Counted from the first letter of the stretch, positions 27,846 through 37,270 are shown. The stretch: DNA of 64,000 nt from Cyclobacterium qasimii M12-11B (GCF_000427295.1 NZ_ATNM01000142.1:35600-99599); one strand, 5' to 3'. Program-made: numbers and translations. Notes: generated by a model not told the origin, from the letters alone.

Positions 27846-27880
27846 AAAAAGCCCAATTCAATCTGAATTGGGCTTTTTTA
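27846..27880 (+). terminator. Rho-independent terminator of leuS
   Basis: A perfect 15-bp stem (AAAAAGCCCAATTCA 27846-27860 with 27864-27878) around a 3-base loop is followed by further T. It lies 57 bases after the leuS stop. Confidence 0.92.
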
Positions 27881-28015
27881 TACCTAATTTACTATGTTCG
27901 AAAAGAGACTGGGTACAGTATGCAAATGTTTTTTCAAACGTAGATATTAAATGAAATCGGGGAATCAAAAGGAATTAATTGTGAATATCCCCAATCTATT
28001 TGGTAAATTTGGAAT

Positions 28016-28978
28016 ATGAACATAGGGGATAAGGTAAGGTTACTGCATGGAAAGGAGGAAGGTGTTATTACCAAGCTTTCTTCTGGTGGGCAGGTTGAAA
28101 TTGAAATTGAAGATGGGTTTAGAATTCCAGTATTAAAATCTGAGTTGGTGCTTATCAATGAGGCTGAAGAATCTTATTTTGATACAAAACCCAAAAAGTC
28201 TACAAGTTACCTTTCCAGCGTTCCGAAAAGTAACGCTTCTGACAAAGCGGAGGGCGTTTATTTGGCCTATGTTCCTTATAATGATCAGCTGCATGATTTG
28301 GTGCTTGTAAATAACTCAACCAAAGATTGCCTTTATTCTTTTGACGAGAGTCAAAGTGTTAAGACAAAAAATATAGGTGCAGGTGTGGTTAAAGCCAAGT
28401 CATTTACCAAAATAGGGGAGAAGATGCTTCAGGAGTTTGAGCAATGGCCACCTTTTAGTGTAATGATGGTTTTATTGAACAAGCAATTTGAAAAGCAGCA
28501 GCCTGTTCAGGTAAGGAATGTCAAATTAAAAGCTTCATCATTTTTTAAAAGTATGGGCAAAGCACCATTGCTGAATAAAGATGCCTATTTTTTCAGGATT
28601 GATGACACTTTAAACACATTGAATGTCAGTAAATTGAATCAGGATCTCAATCCAAAACCGCAAGACATTTATCCTACAGCTAAAGTTAAGAGGCCTCCTG
28701 CTTCGGTGGATCTTCATATTGAGAAGTTGTCGGATGATTTCGACTTGATGAGCAATAGTGAAATGTTACAATTGCAGATGAAAACGTTTGAAACGAATCT
28801 GAATGATGCAATTGTTTCAGCGATGGATGAGATTGTTTTTATTCACGGCATAGGAAATGGTGTTTTAAGAAAGAATATCCATAAATATTTGAGTCAGTTA
28901 AAGGGGATCAAATATTTTAAGGATAGTCAGAAGACTAATTTCGGATACGGAGCTACAACAGTAAAAATAAACGAATAG
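28016..28978 (+). CDS. DUF2027 / Smr-domain protein
   Basis: The 320-residue protein begins with a small beta domain (MNIGDKVRLLHGKEEGVITK) of the DUF2027 type. It ends with an Smr domain (about residues 240-318) marked by VDLHIEKL and IVFIHGIGNGVLRKNIHKYL. Smr domains are nucleases or nucleic-acid-binding modules, first seen at the end of MutS2; the HGxGxG loop is the key motif and is present here. The first Smr motif reads DLHIE rather than the common DLHGL. The middle 150 residues are not recognised. It sits 2 bases upstream of the next gene and is probably co-transcribed with it. Confidence 0.85.
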   Translation: MNIGDKVRLLHGKEEGVITKLSSGGQVEIEIEDGFRIPVLKSELVLINEAEESYFDTKPKKSTSYLSSVPKSNASDKAEGVYLAYVPYNDQLHDLVLVNNSTKDCLYSFDESQSVKTKNIGAGVVKAKSFTKIGEKMLQEFEQWPPFSVMMVLLNKQFEKQQPVQVRNVKLKASSFFKSMGKAPLLNKDAYFFRIDDTLNTLNVSKLNQDLNPKPQDIYPTAKVKRPPASVDLHIEKLSDDFDLMSNSEMLQLQMKTFETNLNDAIVSAMDEIVFIHGIGNGVLRKNIHKYLSQLKGIKYFKDSQKTNFGYGATTVKINE

Positions 28979-28980
28979 CG

Positions 28981-29709
28981 ATGGAATCGTCTACCTTACC
29001 GCTGATTTTACATGTTTTTGATAAGCACTACGATGCCGGTAAGGCTTTGTTTGAGGAGCTCTCAAAAAAGTTAAAATCAAAAAAATCAATTGAGCTTGAA
29101 TCTCATTTGGATTTTTTCAGTGTCTATATTCAACTGCTGGAAAGGGCGCATTTTGAAAAGAAGCGTGAGATTAGTCAAATTCTTTCTCCATTTAAGGTAT
29201 TGCACAAAAACCTTCGGAAAGTAAAGCATATTCGGTTTATTCAAGATGGTTTTTTAACCTATATGCATGCCAATAAGCGACTCTATCCGGATTATGAAAA
29301 ACTCATCTCCTCAGATAAAAACAGGGTCTATTCTGATGTTTATGAATTGATCTTATCAATACCATTGCAAAAATGGGAGGATCTTTACAGAAACATTTTT
29401 CAATATTCAAAAGGGATGTCTATTTTGAGTATTAACACAGCCATTAATCAAATCATCAATGAGGAAGTGGAATACTTCCAATTCGGGACCAAAACAAGAC
29501 TTGACGCCCAAACAATAAGTGAAATCTATAAAGGCCTTAAGAAAGTTACTGTTTTAGAAAAGATAAGATTATCTATCGGACTAAATAGTATTTTTACCCA
29601 TGAAGTCCATGAGGAGATAGATGCCTTGGGAACAGTGATGGTGGATTGGCATAAGAATCAATTGCTACTTCAACATCTTGGTAGTCATTTAGGTAAAAAG
29701 AAGACATAA
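28981..29709 (+). CDS. Hypothetical protein, faint CHAD-domain-like helical pattern
   Basis: This 242-residue protein is all-helical, highly charged and has no signal peptide. I do not recognise it firmly. Two stretches, LHKNLRKVKHIRFI (about residues 74-87) and EIDALGTVMVDWHKNQLLL near the C-terminus, recall the paired helices of CHAD domains, which bind polyphosphate through conserved His and basic residues. The classical histidines are not clearly conserved, so this is weak inference. It starts 2 bases after the Smr gene, so the two are probably one operon, and a bidirectional hairpin follows. Confidence 0.5.
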   Translation: MESSTLPLILHVFDKHYDAGKALFEELSKKLKSKKSIELESHLDFFSVYIQLLERAHFEKKREISQILSPFKVLHKNLRKVKHIRFIQDGFLTYMHANKRLYPDYEKLISSDKNRVYSDVYELILSIPLQKWEDLYRNIFQYSKGMSILSINTAINQIINEEVEYFQFGTKTRLDAQTISEIYKGLKKVTVLEKIRLSIGLNSIFTHEVHEEIDALGTVMVDWHKNQLLLQHLGSHLGKKKT

Positions 29710-29764
29710 GTAAAAAGTATCAACCGGTTCTTACCCTTCTAAAGAAAAACCACAAAGAATTAAC

Positions 29765-29797
29765 AACAGATATCGACAATAGATGTCAATATCTGTT
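29765..29797. terminator. Hairpin between convergent genes, likely bidirectional terminator
   Basis: A 14-position stem with one mismatch (AACAGATATcGACA 29765-29778 with 29784-29797) and a 5-base loop lies 55 bases past the hypothetical gene and 20 bases past the metB stop. T/A runs are short (TTT, TTG), so efficiency is uncertain. Confidence 0.6.
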
Positions 29798-29817
29798 TAA
29801 GAAAATGCTTCCTTAAT

Positions 29818-30957
29818 TTAGTCCAATGCCTGAGCAAGGTCATTTTTTAAATCTTCAGCATCCTCAATTCCTACACTTAATCGGATCAAGGAATCTGATA
29901 AGCCTACTTTTTCTCTTTCAGATTTAGGAATACTGGCATGTGTCATTGTAGCAGGATGACCGCAAAGGGATTCAACTCCACCTAAAGACTCCGCCAAAAC
30001 AAAAATTTCAAAACTTTCCAATACTTTAATGGCATCCTCAATTTTGTTCCCTATCAGGGTGAAAGAAATCATGCCGCCAAAATACTTCATTTGTTTTTTG
30101 GCTACCAGATGGTTAGGATGGTCTTCAAAACCCGGCCAAAAGACTTTATCTACCTTGGGGTGGTTAATTAGATAGGCAGCTATTGTTTTGCCATTCTGGC
30201 AATGCCTTTCCATTCTAAGGTGCAAAGTTTTAATACCTCTAAGTACCAAAAAACAATCTTGAGGACCCGGTACAGCTCCACAGGAGTTCTGAATGAACGC
30301 AAGGTCATCTGCAAGTTTCTTGTCCTTGACTATTAAAGCCCCCATGACAACATCTGAATGGCCAGCAAGGTATTTGGTCACTGAGTGCATTACCAGGTCA
30401 GCACCTAAGTCTAACGGGGTTTGAAGAAAGGGTGTGGCGAAAGTATTGTCCACACCAAAAAGAACCTTATGACTTTTTGCTATTTCCCCTAGCGCTTTGA
30501 TGTCGATAATGTTCATCATAGGGTTAGTGGGCGTTTCTGCCCATATCAACTTTGTATTCTTGCTGATAAGTGGCAAGATGTCTTCTGGTTTTTCCATGTT
30601 TACGAAATGAAATTTTATCCCGTATTTTGAAAAAACTTTAGTGAAAATCCTGTAAGTACCTCCGTAAAGATCATTAGTGCTGATGACTTCATCTCCTGGC
30701 TCCAATAATTTCAATAGGCAGTCGATGGCAGCCATCCCAGAAGAGAAACACAATCCATGATTGCCATTTTCCAATGCTGCAAGGTTGTTTTCTAGCGCTT
30801 GTCTGGTAGGGTTTTGGGTTCTGGAGTATTCAAAACCTTTATGATCACCTGGCGATTTCTGTACGTAAGTTGAAGTTTGGAAGATAGGGGTCATGATTGC
30901 CCCTGTGCCTGGATCTGGTTTGATCCCTGCATGTATGGCTTTTGTAGCAAATTTCAT
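29818..30957 (-). CDS. Cystathionine gamma-synthase / trans-sulfuration PLP enzyme
   Basis: This PLP enzyme makes or splits cystathionine or homocysteine precursors in methionine and cysteine metabolism. The 379 residues have the family start FATKAIHAGIKPDPGTGAIM, the phosphate-contact Tyr-Ser-Arg in FEYSRTQNPTR, and the PLP lysine in SVTKYLAGHSDVVMG (about residue 195). The C-terminal VESLCGHPATMTH is also typical. MetB (synthase), gamma-lyase and O-succinyl or O-acetylhomoserine sulfhydrylase share these motifs, so the precise reaction is open; length and the H-P-A-T-M-T-H segment favour MetB or gamma-lyase. It is a single gene. Confidence 0.9.
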   Translation of the reverse strand: MKFATKAIHAGIKPDPGTGAIMTPIFQTSTYVQKSPGDHKGFEYSRTQNPTRQALENNLAALENGNHGLCFSSGMAAIDCLLKLLEPGDEVISTNDLYGGTYRIFTKVFSKYGIKFHFVNMEKPEDILPLISKNTKLIWAETPTNPMMNIIDIKALGEIAKSHKVLFGVDNTFATPFLQTPLDLGADLVMHSVTKYLAGHSDVVMGALIVKDKKLADDLAFIQNSCGAVPGPQDCFLVLRGIKTLHLRMERHCQNGKTIAAYLINHPKVDKVFWPGFEDHPNHLVAKKQMKYFGGMISFTLIGNKIEDAIKVLESFEIFVLAESLGGVESLCGHPATMTHASIPKSEREKVGLSDSLIRLSVGIEDAEDLKNDLAQALD

Positions 30958-31059
30958 AAGTCAAATATATAGGGTTATTATACCAAATAAGGCAATTTCC
31001 TATCTAAAGCCTGTATTTGATTAAATATTAGTCAGAATTATTTTTAGTTTTGTCCAAAG

Positions 31060-31779
31060 ATGGACAAAAAACCTCCTATTTTCAAGCATTTTAGAAATAT
31101 CTATAGCAAAAGCCCCTGGGTTTTAGTGTCTATTCTTTGGGTAAGCATACTTCCGACAATAGGTGCTGTTACCCTTGGAAACTGGATTTACAGGAATTGG
31201 GCTGAGCTAGAATTACTACCAATTGATCAACCCAATATAGCCTTAATATACTGCCTTACCGGAACGGTACTAATGGGGTTGGCATTGGTGCCAACCACTT
31301 TTTTCGCAGTAGTGACAGGTTTTTTATTTGGCTGGCAAGCATTTCCATATCTGGTATTATCCTATACGCTGGCAAGCGCAGTAGGGTATTTGTTGGGTAG
31401 GGTGTTGGAGAAAGATAGCCTTGAATGGATTTTGGAACCCTATCCAAAGGCAAGTCAATTGATCCACGATAAAAAGGAGCAAATGGGGAAATTGATCTTT
31501 TATATCAGGATCAGTCCTGTTATCCCTTTTGCCATTTCTAATTTGGTTTTCGCACTTTTAGATACCGGTTTGAAGAGGGTCTTGTGGTTTGGTTTTGTTG
31601 GGATGCTGCCAAGAACCTTGCTTGCGTTTTCTTCAGGTGCATTTGCAGGAAGTATTCAGGATGCGCTCTCCTCCAATGCTTCAGTGTGGCAATATTTGTT
31701 GATAGGAGGGCTTTTGTTAGTAAGCGTGTGGGGTATTTATAGTTTCTTTACCAAGCCAGGCAAAAATGCCCATTCATAG
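31060..31779 (+). CDS. TVP38/TMEM64 (VTT-domain) inner-membrane protein
   Basis: This 239-residue polytopic protein belongs to the DedA/VTT superfamily. The core motif region is FFAVVTGFLFGWQAFPYLVLS followed by SAVGYLLGRV and, later, FYIRISPVIPFAISN with the conserved re-entrant Pro. Five to six membrane helices are visible. Family members are thought to move lipids or act as transporters, but the substrate is unknown. Its end overlaps the end of the convergent TraB-family gene by 6 bases, so there is no room for a terminator between them. TAGTTTTG at 31045-31052, just upstream, may be part of its promoter. Confidence 0.85.
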   Translation: MDKKPPIFKHFRNIYSKSPWVLVSILWVSILPTIGAVTLGNWIYRNWAELELLPIDQPNIALIYCLTGTVLMGLALVPTTFFAVVTGFLFGWQAFPYLVLSYTLASAVGYLLGRVLEKDSLEWILEPYPKASQLIHDKKEQMGKLIFYIRISPVIPFAISNLVFALLDTGLKRVLWFGFVGMLPRTLLAFSSGAFAGSIQDALSSNASVWQYLLIGGLLLVSVWGIYSFFTKPGKNAHS

Positions 31780-32631
31780 TTGAATCCTATTTACTTCAAA
31801 ACCCTTGTCCTTCAAAAGGGTAATGATGCCATTGGGCCCTGCAAGATGCCCGGCACCAACGGCAAAAAAAGCACTATTTTCATTCATTATCTGAGTCATA
31901 GGGGCTACCCAATTCTTGTTCCTGTCAGAAATGAACTCATCTTGATAATTCTTGTATTCTGGACTTTCGGAAACCATTTCAAATAGGTCGAGAATATCCT
32001 CTTCCTTATAGGCTTTGATTAACTTTTTAAACTCTTCCTGTCCTTTTTCTAAGTCATTTACATAACTGTAAAAGCTTTGGTATTGATCCTTTAGTGGGAT
32101 AAGGTCAAAAAGAGACATCTGGTCTTCAATAGTCTCTAGTCCCATCACCTCCATTTTGGCTGCTTTTGCAAGGATCATTAATTCATTTTCAAAAGACTTT
32201 GTTTCACATTCAAGTAAGTTGTTGTAGATCAGTGACATCAGTACCATTGGGTGCATTTCCTGTAGCATGTCCATGTCCATTCCTGTTCTTTCTTTTAGGA
32301 AAGTATGGACATTTTGGTACTCTTCTTTCGTTAGAAAATCATTGATCTTTTGGCCGCCTTTATTGTAGAGGTTCTCGCTCATTGCTGCTTGTAGATCAGG
32401 GTCATCCATGTCTATTTCAAGCACGAGAACATCTGATTCCGATATCTTGCCAGCTATTTTGGTATTCAGCGAAAAATCTCCTTCACACATAAGATGAATA
32501 GTACCAAAAAGATAGGAGGGGTTAGGGTTATTTTGACTTGAAATTTCCCAAAACACACCCTCTTCTTCTTGTCCAAATGCAGTTAAAGATCCCAGAAAAA
32601 ACAGCCAAATAAAGTAAGCTCCCTTTAACAT
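31774..32631 (-). CDS. TraB/GumN-family protein, exported
   Basis: This 285-residue protein has a signal peptide (AYFIWLFFLGSLTAFGQ) and the paired family motifs: the N-terminal SYLFGTIHL (about residues 40-48) and the C-terminal FFAVGAGHLAGPNG. These GxxH pairs recall the Tiki metalloprotease fold, and family members are suspected metal-dependent peptidases, though few have been tested. It follows the RluA-family gene by 15 bases and prfC before that, so it is probably the last gene of a prfC-rluA-traB run. Nothing here links it to peptide pheromones. Confidence 0.82.
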   Translation of the reverse strand: MLKGAYFIWLFFLGSLTAFGQEEEGVFWEISSQNNPNPSYLFGTIHLMCEGDFSLNTKIAGKISESDVLVLEIDMDDPDLQAAMSENLYNKGGQKINDFLTKEEYQNVHTFLKERTGMDMDMLQEMHPMVLMSLIYNNLLECETKSFENELMILAKAAKMEVMGLETIEDQMSLFDLIPLKDQYQSFYSYVNDLEKGQEEFKKLIKAYKEEDILDLFEMVSESPEYKNYQDEFISDRNKNWVAPMTQIMNENSAFFAVGAGHLAGPNGIITLLKDKGFEVNRIQL

Positions 32632-32646
32632 TTTAATATTACCTTT

Positions 32647-33378
32647 TTAACCGCTAAAAGTTTTGTCCAAATGGCGGTCACTTGATTTTACATTTTCAAA
32701 TTCCAAAAATTGTTCCCAAAATGCTTCCTCAGGTAAAGCGGCTCTTAGGATTAATTTCTCCTTTTTGATAGGATGAACAAATACCAAATGAAAAGCATGT
32801 AGGTTAATGCTTGCATCTGGATTTGGCTTTGGAAAGCCATACTTTACATCTCCTCTAATAGGGCAATCCATGGAGGCCAATTGCACACGCAACTGATGTG
32901 GTCGTCCTGTAACAGGACGGAGTTCTAGTAACCAATGATCGTTTAATTTGCCTAACCTTTTGTAGGTCATTTCAGATTTCTTGGACTCTGGAACTTCCTT
33001 GTCGTAAGCTTTTGAAACGTTTCTGTCGGAATCTTTTACCAACCAATGCGTTAATTTCCCTGCCTCTTCTCTTGGTTTCTTTTTAACCAATGCCCAGTAA
33101 ACTTTGTGAACTTCTCTTTTCCTGAACAAGGCAGTCATTCTTTCCAATGCCTTTGAGGTTCTTGCAAAAACCACCACCCCACTGACAGGACGGTCTAATC
33201 TATGTACTGGGTGCAAGAAAACAGCTCCCGGTTTGTTGTATTTATTTGCTATATAGGTTTTACAAAGATCTGTAAGCGTTTTGTCGCCTGTTTTATCTCC
33301 CTGGACCAAAATCCCAGCAGATTTGTTGACTATCAGCAAGTGATTGTCCTCAAATATTACATTAAATGGCTTTTTCAT
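32647..33378 (-). CDS. RluA-family pseudouridine synthase
   Basis: This enzyme isomerises uridine to pseudouridine in rRNA or tRNA. The 243 residues show the catalytic Asp in PVHRLDRPVSGVVVFAR (about residue 62) and the family segment LRPVTGRPHQLRVQLAS. It lacks an S4 domain and is shorter than RluC/RluD, closer to the single-domain TruC/RluA type, so the target site cannot be assigned. It starts 24 bases after prfC, which links an RNA-modification enzyme to translation termination in one transcript. Confidence 0.9.
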   Translation of the reverse strand: MKKPFNVIFEDNHLLIVNKSAGILVQGDKTGDKTLTDLCKTYIANKYNKPGAVFLHPVHRLDRPVSGVVVFARTSKALERMTALFRKREVHKVYWALVKKKPREEAGKLTHWLVKDSDRNVSKAYDKEVPESKKSEMTYKRLGKLNDHWLLELRPVTGRPHQLRVQLASMDCPIRGDVKYGFPKPNPDASINLHAFHLVFVHPIKKEKLILRAALPEEAFWEQFLEFENVKSSDRHLDKTFSG

Positions 33379-33402
33379 GTTTTCTCAGGTTTGATAAATA
33401 GG

Positions 33403-34983
33403 TTAATATTCTGATGTATTATGGAATTCAATTTCAGGGAAATTGTCCTGAACCATTTGTAACCAGGCCTTGGTCTCGGCCATGAATACTAATTTCCCAT
33501 TTCTATCTTTTGCGATATGCCTTTGTTTTGAACGGATGAACTCATCCAATTTCTTTTTGTCCGTGCTGGTGATCCAACAAGCCTTATATAGGTTCATTGG
33601 AACGAAATCCGCAGTGGCATTGTATTCATTTTTCAACCTGAACTTTATTACTTCAAATTGAAGTTGGCCTACGGTGCCTACTACTTTTCTAGATCCTATT
33701 TCAAAGGTAAAGAGTTGTGCAACCCCTTCTTCCATTAATTGTTGCAAGCCTTTTTCTAGTTGCTTGGTTTTCATAGCATCCTTGTTTACTACTTCCCTGA
33801 AAATTTCCGGGGAAAAACTTGGGATGCCTTTGAAAGTTAGGTTCTCACCATCAGTTAAACTGTCCCCAATTTTCAAATTCCCTGTATCGTAAAGTCCTAC
33901 GATATCACCAGGGAAAGCTTCTTCAATTATTTCTTTGTCCTGAGCCATAAAGGAAGTGACATTAGAAAAACGAAGTGGTTTGGTGCCTCTTACATGGTTA
34001 TACGGTTTGTTCCTTTGAAATGTCCCTGAACATATGCGTAAAAAGGCGATACGGTTCCTATGTTTAGGGTCCATGTTGGCGTGAATCTTGAAAATAAATC
34101 CGCTGAAATTATCTTCATCAGGTTTTACTTCACGTTCTTCCGTCTGTCGGCTTTTTGGGCTAGGAGCTATTTGGATAAATGTATCCAACATTTCTTTGAT
34201 ACCAAAATTGTTAACTGCAGAGCCAAAAAATACAGGGGCAACAGTGCCTTCCAAATATTCCTTAGGGTCAAAATCAGGGTAAACCCCTTCAATTAATTCT
34301 ACATCTTCTCTAAGTTGATCTGCCAGACTGGTTCCGATGCGTTCATCTAGTTTTTCGGAACTTAAATCTTCAATTACAACCCTGTCATCACTGATTTTTC
34401 GTTGACTAGGGGTGAACAGGTTCAATTGTTTGTCATAAAGGTTGTAAACACCTTTAAATGATTTCCCCATGGAAATGGGCCATGAGAGGGGTCTTACCTT
34501 TATGTTTAATTTGGACTCCACTTCATCCAACAAGTCGTAAGGATCACGGCCCTCTCTATCGAGTTTATTAATAAAGCAAATAACAGGTGTTTTTCTCATC
34601 CTGCATACTTCCATTAATTTTTCAGTTTGAATTTCCACCCCTTTTACGCAGTCAATAACCATAATCACTGAATCCACAGCTGTGAGCGTGCGGTAGGTGT
34701 CTTCTGCAAAGTCTTGGTGACCTGGAGTGTCAAGGAGGTTTATTTTCTGCCCCTTATATTCAAAACCCATTACAGAGGTAGCCACAGATATTCCTCTCTG
34801 CTTTTCAATCTCCATCCAATCGGACTTGGTAGCAGTATCTATTTTATTTGATTTTACCGCCCCTGCTGTTTTGATAGCACCTCCAAAAAGCAGCATCTTC
34901 TCTGTTAATGTGGTCTTACCTGCATCAGGGTGAGCTATAATTCCAAAAGTTTTTCTTTTCGCTATCTCTTGAGTTAGGGTCAT
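33403..34983 (-). CDS. prfC: Peptide chain release factor 3
   Basis: RF3 is a GTPase that recycles RF1/RF2 after peptide release. The 526-residue length matches the family (E. coli RF3 is 529). The G domain has the P-loop [13 protein letters not shown] (about residues 17-29), the switch region [21 protein letters not shown] and NKLDREGRD. Later segments [17 protein letters not shown] and [20 protein letters not shown] mark RF3 rather than EF-G. It leads the prfC-rluA-traB run. Confidence 0.97.
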   Translation of the reverse strand: MTLTQEIAKRKTFGIIAHPDAGKTTLTEKMLLFGGAIKTAGAVKSNKIDTATKSDWMEIEKQRGISVATSVMGFEYKGQKINLLDTPGHQDFAEDTYRTLTAVDSVIMVIDCVKGVEIQTEKLMEVCRMRKTPVICFINKLDREGRDPYDLLDEVESKLNIKVRPLSWPISMGKSFKGVYNLYDKQLNLFTPSQRKISDDRVVIEDLSSEKLDERIGTSLADQLREDVELIEGVYPDFDPKEYLEGTVAPVFFGSAVNNFGIKEMLDTFIQIAPSPKSRQTEEREVKPDEDNFSGFIFKIHANMDPKHRNRIAFLRICSGTFQRNKPYNHVRGTKPLRFSNVTSFMAQDKEIIEEAFPGDIVGLYDTGNLKIGDSLTDGENLTFKGIPSFSPEIFREVVNKDAMKTKQLEKGLQQLMEEGVAQLFTFEIGSRKVVGTVGQLQFEVIKFRLKNEYNATADFVPMNLYKACWITSTDKKKLDEFIRSKQRHIAKDRNGKLVFMAETKAWLQMVQDNFPEIEFHNTSEY

Positions 34984-35028
34984 GGTGCATAGGTGTTTTC
35001 AGCGTGCAAAGGTAGGTAAATCAGTTGA

Positions 35029-35052
35029 CAATGTCAGGCATTATCCTGATGG
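35029..35052 (+). repeat. Copy of the palindrome-related repeat seen at 4952-4984
   Basis: Bases 35029-35052 (CAATGTCAGGCATTATCCTG plus ATGG) align with the minus-strand copy at 4952-4976 at about 20 of 24 positions with one gap. This copy is not a full palindrome. It lies in the 149-base gap between prfC and a divergent hypothetical gene. Confidence 0.4.
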
Positions 35053-35081
35053 GTATAAGTATTGTTTAGGAAAATTTGAAT

Positions 35082-35113
35082 TTTGTTTGTTTGACTAATT
35101 TGCCTTAATTTTG
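35082..35113 (+). promoter_or_regulatory. Bacteroidota-type sigma promoter for the hypothetical gene at 35133
   Basis: TTTG at 35082-35085 and TAATTTTG at 35106-35113 match the -33 (TTTG) and -7 (TAnnTTTG) elements known for this phylum, with a 20-base spacer. The ATG follows 20 bases later, leaving a short 5' leader. Confidence 0.65.
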
Positions 35114-35132
35114 AAATTGTATCAGTTTATAA

Positions 35133-35693
35133 ATGAATTCAATTGAACTTTTCTTCCACAGGTTTTTCAAATTTATTTGGAATGCCATCTTTGTGCTGAC
35201 TTATCCCATTCTGGCAACTTTTGGGTTGGTGTTTATCGGTATTACCCTTTTCTTTTCGTGGGTTTCATCTTTTTTGACCAAATTTAGCGGTTCTGTGCCT
35301 AAAATATTGAGTAAATCAGAATGGGTTTTACTAACAGATGAATCAAGTCTGATTGAAGGAAAGCTTCATAAGCAGATAATTTTTGGGCCTGAGTGTTACC
35401 ATATTCGTCGGACAGATGGAATACCGTCCGTTCTTGAGGATGATATTTTTGGAAAACGAGTCATTATTCTGAAGGAAGGATGGTTGCTGGAAAAATGGAA
35501 CACGACAGAATTGGCTAATATTCCTGATTTTGATATCTGCTTATATGATCCTGAAGAAGATAAAATAACAAGTCTGGCAAATATTAAGTGCTTTGACTGG
35601 CATGTAGCAGAGCAGGACGAGCAATCTTTATTGCTTAAGTGGTTTGATGGTACTCAAGGTGGTGAGGTAAAAGTGGTACTGACAGATGGATGA
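35133..35693 (+). CDS. Membrane-anchored hypothetical protein
   Basis: I do not recognise this 186-residue protein. It has two adjacent hydrophobic stretches near the N-terminus (FIWNAIFVLTYPILATF and LVFIGITLFFSWVSSFL, about residues 13-47), which may be one or two membrane helices. A soluble domain rich in beta strands and acidic residues follows (KHQIIFGPECYHIRR region to VKVVLTDG). It overlaps the next gene by 8 bases (35686-35693), so the pair is coupled. It has a good phylum-type promoter just upstream. Confidence 0.6.
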   Translation: MNSIELFFHRFFKFIWNAIFVLTYPILATFGLVFIGITLFFSWVSSFLTKFSGSVPKILSKSEWVLLTDESSLIEGKLHKQIIFGPECYHIRRTDGIPSVLEDDIFGKRVIILKEGWLLEKWNTTELANIPDFDICLYDPEEDKITSLANIKCFDWHVAEQDEQSLLLKWFDGTQGGEVKVVLTDG

Positions 35694-36471
35694 TCTAAAG
35701 GGTTTTCTGGATGAAAAGGTCATGCTTTTTAATCAGCCTTCTTTTATTGAGAATGATCCCATCTCTATACCCCATCGATTCTCGAAATTACAAGACATTG
35801 AAATTTCAGGGTTTTTTGCTGCAGTTCTCGCTTGGGGCCAACGCAAAACCATTATCAATAAAAGTCTGGAGTTAATGGACATGATGGGCAATAGCCCTTA
35901 TGATTTTGTTTTAAACCATTCTGAGAGTGACTTGAAACAATTGATGAAATTCAAACACCGCACTTTTAATGATTTAGATACCCTCTATTTTATCGATTTT
36001 TTTTCAAGGTATTACCGCGAAAACCACAGCCTTGAGCATGCTTTTTCCCTTGGTTATACTCCTGATATTGATGCCATGGAAATGCTTCTCACTAATTTTC
36101 ATGACAGTTTTTTTCAATCCCCTGATGCACCGCAGCGCACCAGAAAGCACGTTGCAACCCCAAAAAAGAAGTCCGCATGCAAAAGGATCAATATGTTTTT
36201 GAGGTGGATGGTGAGAAAGGATGACATGGGAGTGGATTTTGGCCTTTGGGATAAAATAGCTCCATCTCAATTAATTTGCCCTTGCGACCTTCATGTGGAT
36301 CGAATAGGCAGGTCCTTAGGGTTGATCCAAAGGAAACAAACAGACTGGCTTACAGCGATGGAATTAACAAGGAACTTACGGATTTTTGACGCAGTCGACC
36401 CTGTAAAATATGATTTTGCTTTATTTGGATTAGGGGTGTTGCAAAATGAGGAAAAGGCAGGCCTAAAGTAA
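35686..36471 (+). CDS. TIGR02757 (DUF2400) family protein
   Basis: This 261-residue cytoplasmic protein belongs to a conserved family whose function is not established. Family segments seen are FFAAVLAWGQRKTIINKSL, FKHRTFNDLDTLYF, MFLRWMVRKDDMGVDFGLW and CPCDLHVDRIGRSLGL. The last of these, with its all-helical context, recalls helix-hairpin-helix DNA-glycosylase folds, which makes a DNA-repair role a fair guess. Its start overlaps the upstream membrane-protein gene by 8 bases. It converges with pyrE. Confidence 0.85.
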   Translation: MDDLKGFLDEKVMLFNQPSFIENDPISIPHRFSKLQDIEISGFFAAVLAWGQRKTIINKSLELMDMMGNSPYDFVLNHSESDLKQLMKFKHRTFNDLDTLYFIDFFSRYYRENHSLEHAFSLGYTPDIDAMEMLLTNFHDSFFQSPDAPQRTRKHVATPKKKSACKRINMFLRWMVRKDDMGVDFGLWDKIAPSQLICPCDLHVDRIGRSLGLIQRKQTDWLTAMELTRNLRIFDAVDPVKYDFALFGLGVLQNEEKAGLK

Positions 36472-36519
36472 AAGGTTTTATGAATTTGAAACCTTAACTA
36501 TAGCACTTGCCCAATTTTA

Positions 36520-36537
36520 GAACCCCGTAGGGTTTTG
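36520..36537. terminator. Weak hairpin between the TIGR02757 gene and pyrE
   Basis: AACCC (36521-36525) and GGGTT (36530-36534) form a 5-bp stem with a 4-base loop followed by TT on the plus strand. It is placed correctly for both convergent genes but is short. Confidence 0.3.
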
Positions 36538-36542
36538 TATTA

Positions 36543-37187
36543 TTAAGGTTGCCAGACATCTGGACCTTTTCGCCATTCTGCCAAGGTATTCATGTCCTCT
36601 TCGGATACATATCCTTGTTCTAATGCTTGAGGAAGCAAAGAGCTGTAGTCGCTCAAACAATAGAGTTTCACGTCTTCCTTCTCGAAATTTATGTCGGATA
36701 TCTCAAACCCATAGGTAAAAATGGCCACCATACCCAATACCTCAAAACCTGCTGCTCGTAGATCTTTAACAGCTTTGAGTGAACTTCCTCCTGTAGAAAC
36801 AAGGTCTTCTACGACTACAACCTTTTGGCCGGGAGTGATTTTCCCTTCAATCATATTTTCCATCCCATGCCCCTTTGCTTTAGAGCGGACATAGATAAAA
36901 GGGACATCAAGTTTATCGGCAATTAATACACCTTGCGGAATACCTGCTGTAGCTACTCCTGCTATAGCTTCAATATTTAGAAAGTGGGTACGAACCACAC
37001 TTGTTAATTTTTCTTGAATAATTTTCCTAACCTCAGGATAAGAAAGTGAAAGCCTATTGTCACAGTAAATAGGGGATTTCCATCCAGATGCCCAGGTGAA
37101 AGGATCCTTTGGTGACAGTTTGATGGCTTTTATTTCAAGTAGCTTTTTTGCGATTTGAGAAGCGGTGCTTTGATCATAAATTTCCAT
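36543..37187 (-). CDS. pyrE: Orotate phosphoribosyltransferase
   Basis: PyrE joins orotate to PRPP to give OMP in pyrimidine synthesis. The 214 residues carry the PRPP-binding motif VVVVEDLVSTGGSSLKAV (about residues 117-134), the N-terminal FTWASGWKSPIYCDNR that binds orotate and phosphate, and the flexible-loop region RSKAKGHGMENMIEG. It is a single gene, convergent with the TIGR02757 gene and divergent from a Nudix gene 83 bases away. Confidence 0.97.
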   Translation of the reverse strand: MEIYDQSTASQIAKKLLEIKAIKLSPKDPFTWASGWKSPIYCDNRLSLSYPEVRKIIQEKLTSVVRTHFLNIEAIAGVATAGIPQGVLIADKLDVPFIYVRSKAKGHGMENMIEGKITPGQKVVVVEDLVSTGGSSLKAVKDLRAAGFEVLGMVAIFTYGFEISDINFEKEDVKLYCLSDYSSLLPQALEQGYVSEEDMNTLAEWRKGPDVWQP

Positions 37188-37270
37188 GCGATAAATTTAA
37201 CCATTTAAAATTTACTCAGGGTTGTGCACGCTGGAAAAAAATTGCAATTTTGAAAAAATTAGATCGTTTT

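Noticed and set aside
30962..30969. TATATTTG on the minus strand as the metB promoter -7 box
   Set aside because: It lies only 4 bases before the ATG, leaving no leader, and no -33 partner is present.
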